This document shows positions 18,944 through 28,583 of a stretch of DNA of 64,000 nucleotides, piece by piece. Below the pieces are notes generated by a model, which had not been told where the DNA came from, ran no database searches, and worked only from the letters and a program-made list of their open reading frames with translations. The DNA comes from DATAOG01 sp963753685 (lineage in GTDB: Bacteria; Pseudomonadota; Alphaproteobacteria; Geminicoccales; Geminicoccaceae). Position 1 is the first letter of the stretch; the number at the start of each line of letters is the position of its first letter. The translations under genes and the position numbers were made by a program. The DNA lies in NCBI GenBank assembly GCA_963753685.1, contig CAVWDE010000021.1, positions 434,001-498,000 on the forward strand, read 5' to 3'.

Positions 18944-20480
18944 CTACGTCATGCTGTCCGGCAGGACCGCTTCGCGTTCGCGGATGAAGGCCAGGAGGGC
19001 TTCGTCGATCGCCGGGTCGAGGGCAGGGGGCTCGTAGTTGTCGAGCAGGTGGCGGGCGGCCTCGAGGCCGCGGGTGTTGGCGTCCTTGGCGCCGTCGAGC
19101 TCCCACTGCTCGAAGCTGTTGTTGTCGAGCAGCTCGGGCATGAAGAAGGCGCTCTGGAAGTGCTCGCGCGTGTGCGCCGTGCCGAGGTAGTGGCCGCCCG
19201 GGCCGATCTCGCGGACCGCCGCGAGCGCCGCCTCGAAGTCGCCGAACTGCGGGCCCCTGGCCCAGCTGGTAGAACATCTCGATCTGCTCGCAGTCGAGCA
19301 CGAACTTGGCGAACGACGCCCCCAGTCCCGCCTCGTTCCAGCCGGCGCAGTGCATGATGAAGTTGGCGCCGCTCAGGAACACCGCCCACATGGTCTGGAT
19401 CGATTCGTAGGCCGCCTGGGCGTCGACCCGCTTGGAGCCGGCGATCATGCCCGAGGAGCGCAGCGGCAGGCGGTATTTGCGGGCGAGCTGGCCGATCATC
19501 AGGTTCATGAAGGCGATCTCGGGCGTGCCCGCCATCGGCGCGCCCGAGCGCATCGAGACCGCGGCCAGGAAGTGGCCGTAGACCATCGGCGCGCCCGGGC
19601 GGCAGAGCTGGGCGAACGCGATCCCGGCCAGCGCCTCGGCGTTCAGCTGCGCGACCGAGCCCACGGCCGAGGCGGGCGTGTTGGCGCCCGCCAGCACAAA
19701 TGGAGAAATGATCACCGACTGATTGGCGCGCGCGTAGACCTTGAGCGCGCCGAGCATGGTCTCGTCCCAGACCAGGGGTGAATTGCAGTTGACCAGCGCC
19801 ATGATCACCGTGTGCTCATCGACGAAGGCGTCGCCGAACAGGATGCGCGCCATCCGGACCGCATCCGCCGCGCGCTCGGGCGCGGTCACCGGCCCCATGA
19901 ACGGCTTGTCGGAGTGCTTGATCGCGCTGTAGGTGATGTGCAGATGACGCTTGGGGATCGGGATGTCGACCGGCTCACAGATCACAGCGCCCGTATTGTG
20001 CATTGCGGGCGCCATGTAGGCGAGCTTGTGGAACTGGTTGAGGTCGGCAAGCGTGCCATAGCGCCGCTGGTTGTCGAAGTCGTAGACGAAGGGCGAGCCG
20101 TAGGTCGGTGCGAACGCGACCTTGTTGCCGCCGATCTCGGTGCTGCGCTCGGGATTGCGCGCGTGCACGGTGAAGCGGCTCGGGTTCTTGGCGACCAGAC
20201 CCATCAGCAGCTGGCGCGGGATGCGCACGCGGAAGCGCTCGACCTCGGCGCCGGCGTCGCGCCACATCTGCGCCGCCTCGGCGTCGCGGAAGTCGATCCC
20301 GATCTGCTCCAGGATCTGCAGCGAGGCCTCGTGGATCCGCTCGAGGCCCTCCTGGTTCAGGACCTCGTAGACCGGAATTGCCCGCTCCAGCACCGGGAGC
20401 GCCCGGATGGTGATCGCGGTCCGCGCCTGACGCCTTGCCTCGCGTCCGCCACGACGTCCCTCGCGCGCTGTTGCGGCCAT
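18944..20480 (-). CDS. MttB-superfamily methyltransferase (non-pyrrolysine), one frameshift
   Basis: A COG5598 trimethylamine methyltransferase-family protein of about 511 residues. Blocks include ILEQIGIDFRD, FAPTYGSPFVYDFDNQ, CEPVDIPI and HCAGWNEAGLGASFAKFVLDCEQ. After FYQL the frame shifts near 19260 (an extra G in GGG). It resumes as QFGDFEAALAAVREIGPGGHYLGTAHT and ends DSMT with TAG at 18944. There is no in-frame TAG inside, and TAG serves as an ordinary stop here and in livH and dctP. This is therefore a non-Pyl homologue, perhaps demethylating glycine betaine or similar quaternary amines. The ATG at 20480 has GGGGA eight bases upstream. No corrinoid protein gene is adjacent. Confidence 0.87.
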
Positions 20481-20581
20481 GACTGTTCCCCACTTCTGCA
20501 TTCGCTTCGTTGGTTCGAGCATAGCCGAGTTCGTCGCCGTCGCACCATGGCAAGGCCGACGTGAAGCCGCGGATTTTGGAC

Positions 20582-21727
20582 ATGAGGCGCTGCCCCGCGC
20601 TGCTCCTGGCGGTGCTGATCGCGACCGCGACGGCAACCGCGGCCGGTGAACCCGGTCTGCGCCTCGACGTCGCGAGCTATAACGTCCAGTTCGTGATGCC
20701 GGAGGTGCCGGTCCTCGGCCATCTGCTGCGCGACCTGCCGGGCCAGAAGCCGAACGTCGAGCTGCGGGCGCGGGCGATCGGGGCGGCGCTCGCCTGCTTC
20801 GACGTCGTGGCCCTCCAGGAGACCATCAACGATCGCCGCCGGGCCGAGCTGCTCGATCAGCTGCAGCGGGACGCCAGCCGCTGCGCCAAGCCCTCCCGGC
20901 TGGCATCGGGGCGCATGTTCGAGACCATCGCCGGACCCGACCTCCCGAACGGCTCGGGCTGGCTGCCGCTGCTCGACGACGAGCTGGCGCTCGCCTCGCG
21001 CCTGCCGCTCCAGGGCGTCGACATGCAGGCGTTCGGGGCCGCGGCCGGGGCCGATGCGCTGGCCGCCAAGGGCGTGCTGCACGCCAGGCTCGCGCTCGGC
21101 CCGGACCCCGCGGACCACCTGGACGTGTTCACGACCCATCTGCAGGCGGACGACGAGCAGGCCCCGGTCCGCAGGCGCCAGATCGAGGAGCTGGCGGCCT
21201 TCGTCCGAAGCCGGGCAGGCGGCGAGGGGCCGGTCCTGGTGATGGGCGACTTCAACCTCTGGGGCGGGGCGCCCGACCGCGCCGATCCCAACTCCGAGTA
21301 CAACTTCCTCCTCGAAGCGCTCGATGCGGCGGTGGCGCCCCGGCGCTTCGTCGACCTCTGGCTCGCGACCCACGCGCGCGACCCGGAGACCGCGAGCGGC
21401 ACCAAGCCGCGCGTGCTCAAGGACGGCTCGATCCGGCCGCGCGAGAAGCGGATCGATTTTCTCCTGCTCGCCGGCAACGATGAGGCGCGGCCGCTCGGCA
21501 TGCGCCGCGACTTCCTGCCGGCCGATCTGATGGTCGACGGCCGGCCGCTCGGCGATCTCTCCAGCCATGCCGCGCTGTTCGCGACGATCGCCTGGCGGCC
21601 AGCCGCCCCTGACCTGCCGCTCGCCGCGGCCGCGTCCGGCCCGGCGCCAGGCCCGGGCAGTCAGGGCCGTGACGGCGGGCCGGCCCCCTTGACCACGCCC
21701 GGCATGAGGCCCTCGATCGCCCGATAG
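20582..21727 (+). CDS. Secreted endonuclease/exonuclease/phosphatase (EEP) family hydrolase
   Basis: About 381 residues with an N-terminal signal peptide (RRCPALLLAVLIATATATAAG). The EEP fold motifs are in order: LDVASYNVQF, FDVVALQET with the metal-binding Glu, FTTHLQADD with the conserved His, LVMGDFNLWG with the DxN pair, KRIDFLLLAG, and LSSHAALFATI as the terminal catalytic His block. Relatives include DNase I-like enzymes and secreted sphingomyelinases, so the substrate could be a nucleic acid or a phosphodiester lipid. An in-frame GTG at 20561 is an alternative start. Its Ala/Pro/Gly-rich tail overlaps the 3' end of the convergent SGNH gene by 67 bases. It is divergent from the MttB gene. 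Confidence 0.85.
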   Translation: MRRCPALLLAVLIATATATAAGEPGLRLDVASYNVQFVMPEVPVLGHLLRDLPGQKPNVELRARAIGAALACFDVVALQETINDRRRAELLDQLQRDASRCAKPSRLASGRMFETIAGPDLPNGSGWLPLLDDELALASRLPLQGVDMQAFGAAAGADALAAKGVLHARLALGPDPADHLDVFTTHLQADDEQAPVRRRQIEELAAFVRSRAGGEGPVLVMGDFNLWGGAPDRADPNSEYNFLLEALDAAVAPRRFVDLWLATHARDPETASGTKPRVLKDGSIRPREKRIDFLLLAGNDEARPLGMRRDFLPADLMVDGRPLGDLSSHAALFATIAWRPAAPDLPLAAAASGPAPGPGSQGRDGGPAPLTTPGMRPSIAR

Positions 21728-22902
21728 AGCGCGCCTGCTATGATGCGATTGCCGTAAGCGGAGGGATGACCTTTGTTCGGCATGATTTTGAAGCGGGCGG
21801 GATCGAAGGCCTCCTTCGAGATATCGACGATAGTCACGCCGGGTCGTGACGCCTGCAGGCCGGCGACGAAATCCCGATAGGGCGGCACCCGATCCGGCGT
21901 CGGGAGGAACAGCAGGATCGGCGTCGATCCGTGCGCTCTGGCAGTGTCGACAAAGCGCCCGACGATGCAACGCATCAAATGCGTGCTGGCCGGCTCGGTC
22001 CACAGATTGAACGAGGGATCTCCCGGAAATAGCCAAGAATTGAAGCCAAGGCGGCTCCTGCCATATTCGTAGGATAACTTGAGCATCCCGAGCGTAAATG
22101 GCCAGGATAGCCGTGGTTTGCTTTGCGCATAGGGGTCGCTCTCGGCCGCCCGGGCGGCCAGCGCCTGCAGCGCGGCCGGCGTGGCTCGAAACTCTTGCAT
22201 TGGATTGCTCTCAATGGTCAGTCGATCATTGCGGTCACAGGCATATCGCGGTTTGAATCCTAACTTGAAGATCGTCCTGGCTAGATAAAACGGCCGATAG
22301 TTGTTGGCAATTCGATTTATGTTTTCCCACATGATTCCTAGCACGGCGACTGGGGCAATGAGGTTCGAGCGCACATGCTGTTCGAATTTCATCACGGCCT
22401 GGTCGGTGCCATAGGCCCTGGCGCCAAAGTTGCGGACGTCCTTGCCAAGCAACTCTTGCAGGAAATACGGCCAGGTTTCGTCGTCATTGACTTCATCGCC
22501 GAGGGTGAACGAATCGCCATAGGCTGCCACCAGGGGCCTCTCTTGCGTGAGACCGTCGGCGCGGGAAGCGTCAGCGCCGTAGTGGATCTGATAGGTCCGG
22601 CCGGCGCGATTGACCGTCGCGGTGGTCGAGAACGGCCGGTTGTTCCAGCCGAGCTCGGGATCGAACGCCTTGGTCCGGAAATCTTCGATGTCCTGTCCGG
22701 TCATGGCGGCAAAATAATCGCGCAGGAACAGATCGAGGACGGTGCCCGGGCGAGCGCGCTCGACGAGGTGAAGAGATACCAACGACAGCCCCTCGATCGC
22801 CGCCAGCACCAAGGCGGCCAGGATCGCCCAAAACATCCAGGTCTTGGCCCTGGTCAGGCTCGATGACCCGGGGTCAGGCACCGCGCGGCCGGTCGCTGGC
22901 AT
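21661..22902 (-). CDS. Membrane-anchored SGNH-hydrolase-fold protein
   Basis: A 413-residue protein with one N-terminal transmembrane helix (WMFWAILAALVLAAIEGLSLV, about residues 22-42) and a large extracytoplasmic domain. VAAYGDSFTLGDEV gives the catalytic GDS block, NFGARAYGTDQA fits block II, and GHPSAYGNRIIAGAL near the C-terminus supplies the catalytic His region. This resembles AlgX/AlgJ-like acyltransferases and SGNH proteins near exopolysaccharide genes, but no polysaccharide genes are nearby. Base composition is somewhat less GC-rich than its neighbours. It begins 25 bases after hyuB ends, on the same strand, so it may be the last gene of that operon. Confidence 0.78.
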   Translation of the reverse strand: MPATGRAVPDPGSSSLTRAKTWMFWAILAALVLAAIEGLSLVSLHLVERARPGTVLDLFLRDYFAAMTGQDIEDFRTKAFDPELGWNNRPFSTTATVNRAGRTYQIHYGADASRADGLTQERPLVAAYGDSFTLGDEVNDDETWPYFLQELLGKDVRNFGARAYGTDQAVMKFEQHVRSNLIAPVAVLGIMWENINRIANNYRPFYLARTIFKLGFKPRYACDRNDRLTIESNPMQEFRATPAALQALAARAAESDPYAQSKPRLSWPFTLGMLKLSYEYGRSRLGFNSWLFPGDPSFNLWTEPASTHLMRCIVGRFVDTARAHGSTPILLFLPTPDRVPPYRDFVAGLQASRPGVTIVDISKEAFDPARFKIMPNKGHPSAYGNRIIAGALYRAIEGLMPGVVKGAGPPSRP

Positions 22903-22926
22903 GCGATCGCGGATGTCGCGCCGGGG

Positions 22927-24609
22927 TCAGCGGCGGTCGTAGTGGCGGCGCAGGAAGGCCGGCGAGAACTTGCCGCCCGCGCGGTCCTCGGCGAGCGCCT
23001 CGGCATTGCGCCCGGCGGGTGGGCCATAGCCACCGGCACCTGGCGTCTCGACCACCAGCGCCTGCTCGGGCGACAGCCTGATCTCGCCCGGCTTGTCATG
23101 GATCCGCCGCCGGCTGCCGTCGGCTTCGATGACGAGAAACTGCCCGGACCCGCCGGGCCTGCCGCCGAACAGGCCCCAGGGCTGGTGGCGGAAGCGCTCG
23201 CCGACGCCGTTGAACACGCAGGCGCACAGCGGCCGGACCACGCGCCGCAGCCCGAGGCCGCCGCGAAAGCGGCCGGCGCCCCCGGAATCCGGGATCAGGC
23301 TGTACTCCTCGACCAGCAGCGGATATTCGAGCTCGATCGCCTCGACCGGCAGGTTCGAGGTGTTGGTGATGCCGACCTGAACGCCGTCCTTGCCGTCCTT
23401 CATCGGCCGCCCGCCCATGCCGCCACCCAGCGTCTCGAGATAGACGAACGGGCGGCCCGAGCGCGGATCGGTGCCGGCGAACACCGCCATCGAGTTCGCG
23501 CCGTTGGCGGCCGCGACCGCGCGCTCGGGCAGCGCCTGCGCGAGCGCGCCCAGCACCACATCGATGATCCGCTGGCTGGTGTGGGCGCGCGATGAGACCG
23601 GCGCCGGGAACACGGCGTTGACCAGCGTGCCCGGGAGGGCCTCGACCTCGAGCACGTCCAGCATGCCCTGGTTGTTCGGCATCTCGGGGTCGAGCAGGGC
23701 CTTCAGCGCATAGCCGACCGCCGCCACCGTCGCATTGAGCGTGACGTTGATGCTGCCCGGAACCTGGGCCGCGGTGCCGGCAAAATCAAAGCGGATGCGG
23801 TCGCCCGCGACGGTGACCTCGACCGCGATCGGAATGTCGAAGGCCTCGAGGCCATCGCCATCCATGACGTCGGCGAAGCGGTAGCTGCCGTCGGGAATCG
23901 CGCGGATCGCATCCCGCATGCGCTGGCTGGTGCGCGCGATGAGCTGCTCGAAAGCCGCGAGCAGGGTCGCGCGGCCATGGGTCGCGAGGACCTCCTCGAG
24001 CCGGCGGCTACCGAGCCGCGCGGCCGCGATCTGGGCGAAGTAATCGCCGCGCCGCTCTTCGGGCACGCGCACATTCAGAAGCAAAAGCTCGAGCAGGTCC
24101 TGCTGCAGCTCACCCCGGCGGAACAGCTTCAGGACCGGGATGCGCAGGCCCTCCTGGAAGATCTCGGACATGCCGCCCGCCATGCTGCCGGGCGCCATGC
24201 CGCCGATGTCGGCGTGATGGGCGATGTTGCAGACAAAGGCGATAAGCTCGCCGTCCGCGAACACCGGCATCGCGAGGTTGACGTCGGGCAGGTGGGTGCC
24301 GCCGGCAACGAACGGGTCGTTGGCGACGAACAGATCGCCCGGGTGGATCTGGTCCGCGGGATATTTCGCCAGCAGGGCCGCCATCAGGCCCCACATCGAG
24401 GCGAGGTGGATCGGCAGCGACTGGTGCGCCTGGACCACCAGCCGGCCGCGCCGGTCCATGATCGTGGTCGAGTGATCGTGGCGCTCCTTGATGTTGGTCG
24501 AATAGGCGCTCCGCATCAGCGCGACGAAGCTCTCGTCGGTGACCGATCTGAGCGCGTTGGCCAGGATCTCGAGCGTGATCGGATCGAGTTCTGATGTGGC
24601 GTCGGTCAT
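22927..24609 (-). CDS. hyuB: Hydantoinase B/oxoprolinase family protein, HyuB
   Basis: A 560-residue protein with the full HyuB/acetone carboxylase alpha-type fold. The opening LDPITLEILANALRSVTDE is diagnostic; GDLFVANDPFVAGGTHLPDV and ADIGGMAPGSMAG carry conserved metal-site residues. GGMGGRPMKDGKDGVQVGITNTSN and GGAGRFRGGLGLRR are further family blocks. It works with HyuA in ATP-dependent opening of cyclic amides (hydantoins, 5-oxoproline), or in N-methylhydantoin or acetophenone-type chemistry. ATGA overlap with hyuA implies coupled synthesis. The exact substrate is unresolved. Confidence 0.92.
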   Translation of the reverse strand: MTDATSELDPITLEILANALRSVTDESFVALMRSAYSTNIKERHDHSTTIMDRRGRLVVQAHQSLPIHLASMWGLMAALLAKYPADQIHPGDLFVANDPFVAGGTHLPDVNLAMPVFADGELIAFVCNIAHHADIGGMAPGSMAGGMSEIFQEGLRIPVLKLFRRGELQQDLLELLLLNVRVPEERRGDYFAQIAAARLGSRRLEEVLATHGRATLLAAFEQLIARTSQRMRDAIRAIPDGSYRFADVMDGDGLEAFDIPIAVEVTVAGDRIRFDFAGTAAQVPGSINVTLNATVAAVGYALKALLDPEMPNNQGMLDVLEVEALPGTLVNAVFPAPVSSRAHTSQRIIDVVLGALAQALPERAVAAANGANSMAVFAGTDPRSGRPFVYLETLGGGMGGRPMKDGKDGVQVGITNTSNLPVEAIELEYPLLVEEYSLIPDSGGAGRFRGGLGLRRVVRPLCACVFNGVGERFRHQPWGLFGGRPGGSGQFLVIEADGSRRRIHDKPGEIRLSPEQALVVETPGAGGYGPPAGRNAEALAEDRAGGKFSPAFLRRHYDRR

Positions 24610-26669
24610 GATGCCAGCTCGATCAAAAGGTTGCCGGCGGCATCGACGCTCGCGCGATCGCCGGGGAAGAGCAGGGTCGTGGCATCGAGCTGCTCGATCA
24701 CGGCGGGGCCGGTGAACCGTTGCCCCGCTGCCAGCGCCGCCCGCTCGAAGACCGGGGTCATGAGCGCGGCATCGGGACCGAACCAGACCAGGCGCTCCTC
24801 GGCCGACTCCGGGGCCGCCATGGTGGGCGCCACCGGCTCGGGCGCCGGCGCCCGATGGAGCCGGCCGCGCGCGGTCAGGCGGAAATTCACGATCTCGACC
24901 GGGTCATCCGGATTGCAGTAGCCGTAGGCCGCCTCATGGGCCTGGAAGAAGTGCTCGCGCAGACCGGTCGCGTCCGGCAGCGCGTCGATCGCGAACGGCA
25001 CGGCCAGCTCGAAATTCTGGCCGACATAGCGGAGATCGAGGCTGAGCTCGAGCCGGCGCGTTGCCGGCGGCAATTGCTCATGTTCGAACCAGGCTTCAGC
25101 CTGCGCCTGTAATGCATTGATCTGCACGACAATCTCTCGCTCGGTTAAAGAAGAAACCGGCAGCCGCCGGCCGGCCACGAAGTCCTCCTTGAGGTCGGAG
25201 ACGACGAGGCCCTGGGCGCAGAGGATGCCGGGCGCCGCGGGCACCAGAACCTGGCGCATGCCAAGCGCCATCGCGACCGCGCGCGCGTGCAGTGGCCCGG
25301 CGCCGCCGAACGGCATCAGCGTGAACCGGCGCGGATCGTGGCCGCGCTCGACCGAGATCGTGCGGATCGCCCGCACCATGTTGGCGGCGACGATCGCGAG
25401 CACACCATGCGCGGTGCGCTCGAGAGTGAAGCCGAGGCGCTCCGCAAGCGGCGCCAGGACCGCGCGCGCTGCCCCAACGTCGAGCGCCATCCGGCCGCCG
25501 AGCAGGCCCTTGGGCGCCAGGCGGCCGAGCACCAGATTGGCATCGGTCACGGTCGGCTCGCGGCCACCCAGGCCGTAGCAGGCGGGGCCGGGCAGGGCGC
25601 CGGCGCTGGTCGGGCCGACCTTGAGCAGGCCGTCCTTCTCGAACCAGGCGATCGAGCCGCCGCCCGCACCGACGGTGTGGATGTCGACCATCGGCAGGCG
25701 GATCGGGAAGTCGGCGACCTGCCGGTCGAAGCCGATCGCAGCACGGCCGCGCCGGATCAGGGCGACATCGGCGCTGGTGCCGCCCATGTCGAGGGTGATG
25801 ACGTCCGGGCAGCCGGCCGCGGCCGCGAGCTCGACCGCCCCGACCGCACCCGCAGCCGGGCCTGACAGCGCGGTCCGGACCGGCAGCCGGCAGGCGCGCG
25901 CCAGTGACATTAACCCGCCGCTCGACTGGTTGATGCCGATCTCGGCCTCAGGGAGCAGCTCCCCGAGCGCCGCCTCGAGCCGGCTCAGGTAGCGGACCAT
26001 GACCGGCTGCAGATAGGCGTTCAGCGCCGTGGTCGAGAAGCGCTCGTACTCGCGGAACTCCGGCTGGACCTCGGACGACAGCGAGAGGTGGAGGTCGGGC
26101 AGGGCCGCCCGCAGGGCTCCCGCGATCGCCTGCTCATGCGCCGGGTTCAGATAGCCGAACAGGCAGCAGACCGCGCAGGCCTCGGCGCCGGACGCCCGGA
26201 CCGCCTCGATCGCCTCAGCCAGATCGTCCGCATCGAGCGGGCGATGGACCGAGCCGTCGGCGAGAATCCGCTCGCTTACCTCGAAGCGGCGCGCGCGCGG
26301 TACCAGAGGCGGCGGGAAGTCGGCGTAGAGGTCGTACATGTGCGGGCGGATCTGGCGGCCGATCTCGAGCAGGTCGCGAAAACCGCGGGTCGTGATCAGC
26401 GCGACCACGCCGCCCTGGCGCTGGATCAGCGCATTGGTGCCGACCGTGGTGCCGTGGGCGAGGCGGCGCACCTTGGCGCCCGACCGGCCAGGCTCGCTCG
26501 CGAACGCCTCGAGCCCCTCGACGATCGCCCGGCCGGGATCGTCCGGGGTCGAGGGCCGCTTGTGCAGCCAGACCTCGCCGCCCGCCTCTTCAAACGCAAA
26601 GAAATCAGTGAACGTGCCGCCGACGTCCACCCCGATCGTCCAGCTCAAGGCACCTTCCACAATCGCCAC
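24606..26669 (-). CDS. hyuA: Hydantoinase A/oxoprolinase family ATPase, HyuA
   Basis: A 687-residue ASKHA-fold ATPase subunit. The N-terminal phosphate-binding motif IGVDVGGTFTDF is near residue 12; GTTVGTNALIQRQGG, SGPAAGAVGAV, ITLDMGGTSADVALI and GAGGGSIAWFE follow. The C-terminal region (VEIVNFRLTARGRL) completes the hydantoinase A architecture. The GTG at 26669 lacks a strong ribosome-binding site, and a GTG three codons downstream is possible. It pairs with HyuB to couple ATP hydrolysis to ring opening. The upstream cNMP-FHA gene is 57 bases away on the same strand. Confidence 0.92.
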   Translation of the reverse strand: MAIVEGALSWTIGVDVGGTFTDFFAFEEAGGEVWLHKRPSTPDDPGRAIVEGLEAFASEPGRSGAKVRRLAHGTTVGTNALIQRQGGVVALITTRGFRDLLEIGRQIRPHMYDLYADFPPPLVPRARRFEVSERILADGSVHRPLDADDLAEAIEAVRASGAEACAVCCLFGYLNPAHEQAIAGALRAALPDLHLSLSSEVQPEFREYERFSTTALNAYLQPVMVRYLSRLEAALGELLPEAEIGINQSSGGLMSLARACRLPVRTALSGPAAGAVGAVELAAAAGCPDVITLDMGGTSADVALIRRGRAAIGFDRQVADFPIRLPMVDIHTVGAGGGSIAWFEKDGLLKVGPTSAGALPGPACYGLGGREPTVTDANLVLGRLAPKGLLGGRMALDVGAARAVLAPLAERLGFTLERTAHGVLAIVAANMVRAIRTISVERGHDPRRFTLMPFGGAGPLHARAVAMALGMRQVLVPAAPGILCAQGLVVSDLKEDFVAGRRLPVSSLTEREIVVQINALQAQAEAWFEHEQLPPATRRLELSLDLRYVGQNFELAVPFAIDALPDATGLREHFFQAHEAAYGYCNPDDPVEIVNFRLTARGRLHRAPAPEPVAPTMAAPESAEERLVWFGPDAALMTPVFERAALAAGQRFTGPAVIEQLDATTLLFPGDRASVDAAGNLLIELAS

Positions 26670-26726
26670 GACCGGTTTCGTCGTCGCCGGTGATCGTTCG
26701 AAGCCGCGCGATGGCCCGCCGGCCGA

Positions 26727-27512
26727 TCACGACAGGGTCAGCGTGAACACGAACGGCGACCCCTTGCCGCCGGCGATCACCGTGTTCTCCCCTTTGTGGA
26801 GCGGCGCGCTGTCGCGCGGGAAACTGCGGCCGAGAGGGCGGTCGTTGACGATCGTCCCGAGCGAGCTGTTGAGGTCGCGCACCACCACTTCGCCGTCGCG
26901 CACGATCAGGCTGAAATGCGCGCGCGACAACCGATGCGGTGCCGGCTCGCGGATCGCGAGATCGGGCTGAATGGCGGCGGGCGCCTCGTGCCCGCCCGGC
27001 TCGCGGCCGACCGTGAACGGCAAATGGACGACCGGAATCGGAGCCGCACCCATCAATGATCGGGCCGTCGCTGTGGTGGCCGCCAGCACGGCCCAGGGCG
27101 TCGCCTCGAGCCGGGATGGCGCCGGAACCAGGTCGCGGTGGCTGGCCTCTTCGCTGCCCTTGGCGGCGTAAAGACCGGCCAGGATGGCATCGACGTCGCG
27201 CAGCCGCGCGCTCATCCGGACGAGCAGCTTGCGTGCCAGCTCGGGGTCACCGCTCACCCGGTCGAGGAACGCCTGGCGCTCGATCAGCTCGGCCTCGACC
27301 CGCGCAGCGGCGCGCACGGTGGCACTCCTTGGTTGTCCCTCGAGCACGCCCATCTCGCCGACGAACTCGCCGGCGTGGACCTGGCCGAGCACGATGGCAT
27401 CGTCGCCGACCTCACGCAGCACATCCGCGCTGCCCGACAGGATCAGGACCGCGAAGTCGCTCGGATCGCCCTGCCGGAACAGGCTCTCGCCAGTATCGAA
27501 ATGCTGCAGCAT
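26727..27512 (-). CDS. Cyclic-nucleotide-binding plus FHA domain protein
   Basis: A 261-residue two-domain signalling protein. Residues 1-120 are a CRP-like cyclic-nucleotide-binding beta-roll (FRQGDPSDFAVLILSGSADV, GEFVGEMGVLEGQPRSATVRA with the phosphate-binding cassette). A linker follows, then an FHA domain at about 165-261: VGREPGG, HRLSRAHFSLIV with the phosphothreonine-contacting Ser/His, and VVRDLNSSLGTIVNDRPLG. It has no DNA-binding helix-turn-helix, so it is not a CRP transcription factor. The fusion suggests second-messenger control of a phosphopeptide-binding module, but no Ser/Thr kinase is nearby. The ATG at 27512 has AGGG eight bases upstream. Confidence 0.85.
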   Translation of the reverse strand: MLQHFDTGESLFRQGDPSDFAVLILSGSADVLREVGDDAIVLGQVHAGEFVGEMGVLEGQPRSATVRAAARVEAELIERQAFLDRVSGDPELARKLLVRMSARLRDVDAILAGLYAAKGSEEASHRDLVPAPSRLEATPWAVLAATTATARSLMGAAPIPVVHLPFTVGREPGGHEAPAAIQPDLAIREPAPHRLSRAHFSLIVRDGEVVVRDLNSSLGTIVNDRPLGRSFPRDSAPLHKGENTVIAGGKGSPFVFTLTLS

Positions 27513-27615
27513 CGCCCACCCTACCTCGAGGTTTTCTTCCGCTTCAGCTCGCCCGCGCGCCCAACGCGGTAACACAAAGTCTGCGCCGAGACGAGTTGCG
27601 AACGCGCTGGCCTTG

Positions 27616-28569
27616 CTAGACCATCGGCGGCAGGCGCCGGCGGCGGACCCCAGACAGCGCCTGGTAGCCGATCGCGGTCATGATGATCGCACCCCCCGCG
27701 AGCGTGAAGGCGCTCGGCACCTCGCCGACCCCGAGCCAGACCCAGACCGGCGCCAGCACCAGCTCGGTCATCGCGACCAGCGCCAGCTCGACCGCCGGCA
27801 CGTGGCGGGCGCCGATCGTGAACACGGTCAGGCCCAGGCCGACCTGGACCGTGCCCATCGTCAGACATAGCAAAAGGTCCTGGGCTCCAAGGACGAAGGC
27901 GGCGTAAGGGCTGCCCGCGGCCGAGGTGACGGCCACCACCGGTGCTGCGATCGAGGCTGCGCTCAGACCGGCGATCACCACGCACGGCAGCATGTCGTGG
28001 GCGCGGCCGCGGCGCAGCAACACGTTGTAGACGGCGAACGAGAGGCTGGCGCCGAGCGCCAGAAGGTTGCCCGCGACCGTGCCGATCACGAGGCTGCCGG
28101 CGACCATCACGGCGATGCCAAAGAGCGCCAGCACCATGGCGAGCCAGCTCGACCGCCGGACCTGCTCGCCGAGAAAGACGCGCCCGAGGATCGCCGCGAA
28201 GAACGGTGCCGTGCCGAGCATGAAGACGGCATTGGCGACGCTCGTGTGCTCCAGCGCCAGGATGTAGCCGATGAAGCCGCCCGAAAGGCAGACGCCCGCC
28301 AGCAACCCGTTCCAGCCGGCGCTGCCGAAGGCCTGGATCAACCGGCCGCGGTGACGGACCGCGACGATCAGCAGGAGCGTCAGCGCCAGCGACAGCGAGC
28401 GATAGAAGATGATCTGCCAGGCGTCGGCCGCGTCGATCCAGCGCACCAGCAGGCCGCCGGTGCTCCAGAATACCCCGGCGAGCGCCACCAGGAGCACACC
28501 GTGAGTGTACTCCGGGTCGGCCCGGCCGGGCGTCCGGGCGGGCGCGGCAGCGTCCGCGACCGGGCTCAT
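27616..28569 (-). CDS. EamA/DMT-family transporter
   Basis: A 317-residue membrane protein with ten predicted helices in two EamA repeats. The first begins GVLLVALAGVFWSTGGLLVRW; the second begins around LLALGASLSFAVYNVLLRR. ALEHTSVANAVFMLGTAPFFAAILGRVFLGE and VPAVELALVAMTELVLAPVWVWL are the conserved helix 3-4 blocks. DMT exporters move amino acids, nucleosides or metabolites. It starts 14 bases after the FAD oxidase stop, so the two are co-transcribed. The substrate is unknown. Confidence 0.9.
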   Translation of the reverse strand: MSPVADAAAPARTPGRADPEYTHGVLLVALAGVFWSTGGLLVRWIDAADAWQIIFYRSLSLALTLLLIVAVRHRGRLIQAFGSAGWNGLLAGVCLSGGFIGYILALEHTSVANAVFMLGTAPFFAAILGRVFLGEQVRRSSWLAMVLALFGIAVMVAGSLVIGTVAGNLLALGASLSFAVYNVLLRRGRAHDMLPCVVIAGLSAASIAAPVVAVTSAAGSPYAAFVLGAQDLLLCLTMGTVQVGLGLTVFTIGARHVPAVELALVAMTELVLAPVWVWLGVGEVPSAFTLAGGAIIMTAIGYQALSGVRRRRLPPMV

Positions 28570-28583
28570 CGCGGCCCACCCGC

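Noticed and set aside
18936..20480. Pyrrolysine-encoding MttB
   Set aside because: The gene has no internal TAG, and TAG is used as a plain stop in this and neighbouring genes. The disruption is a one-base frameshift, not an amber codon.
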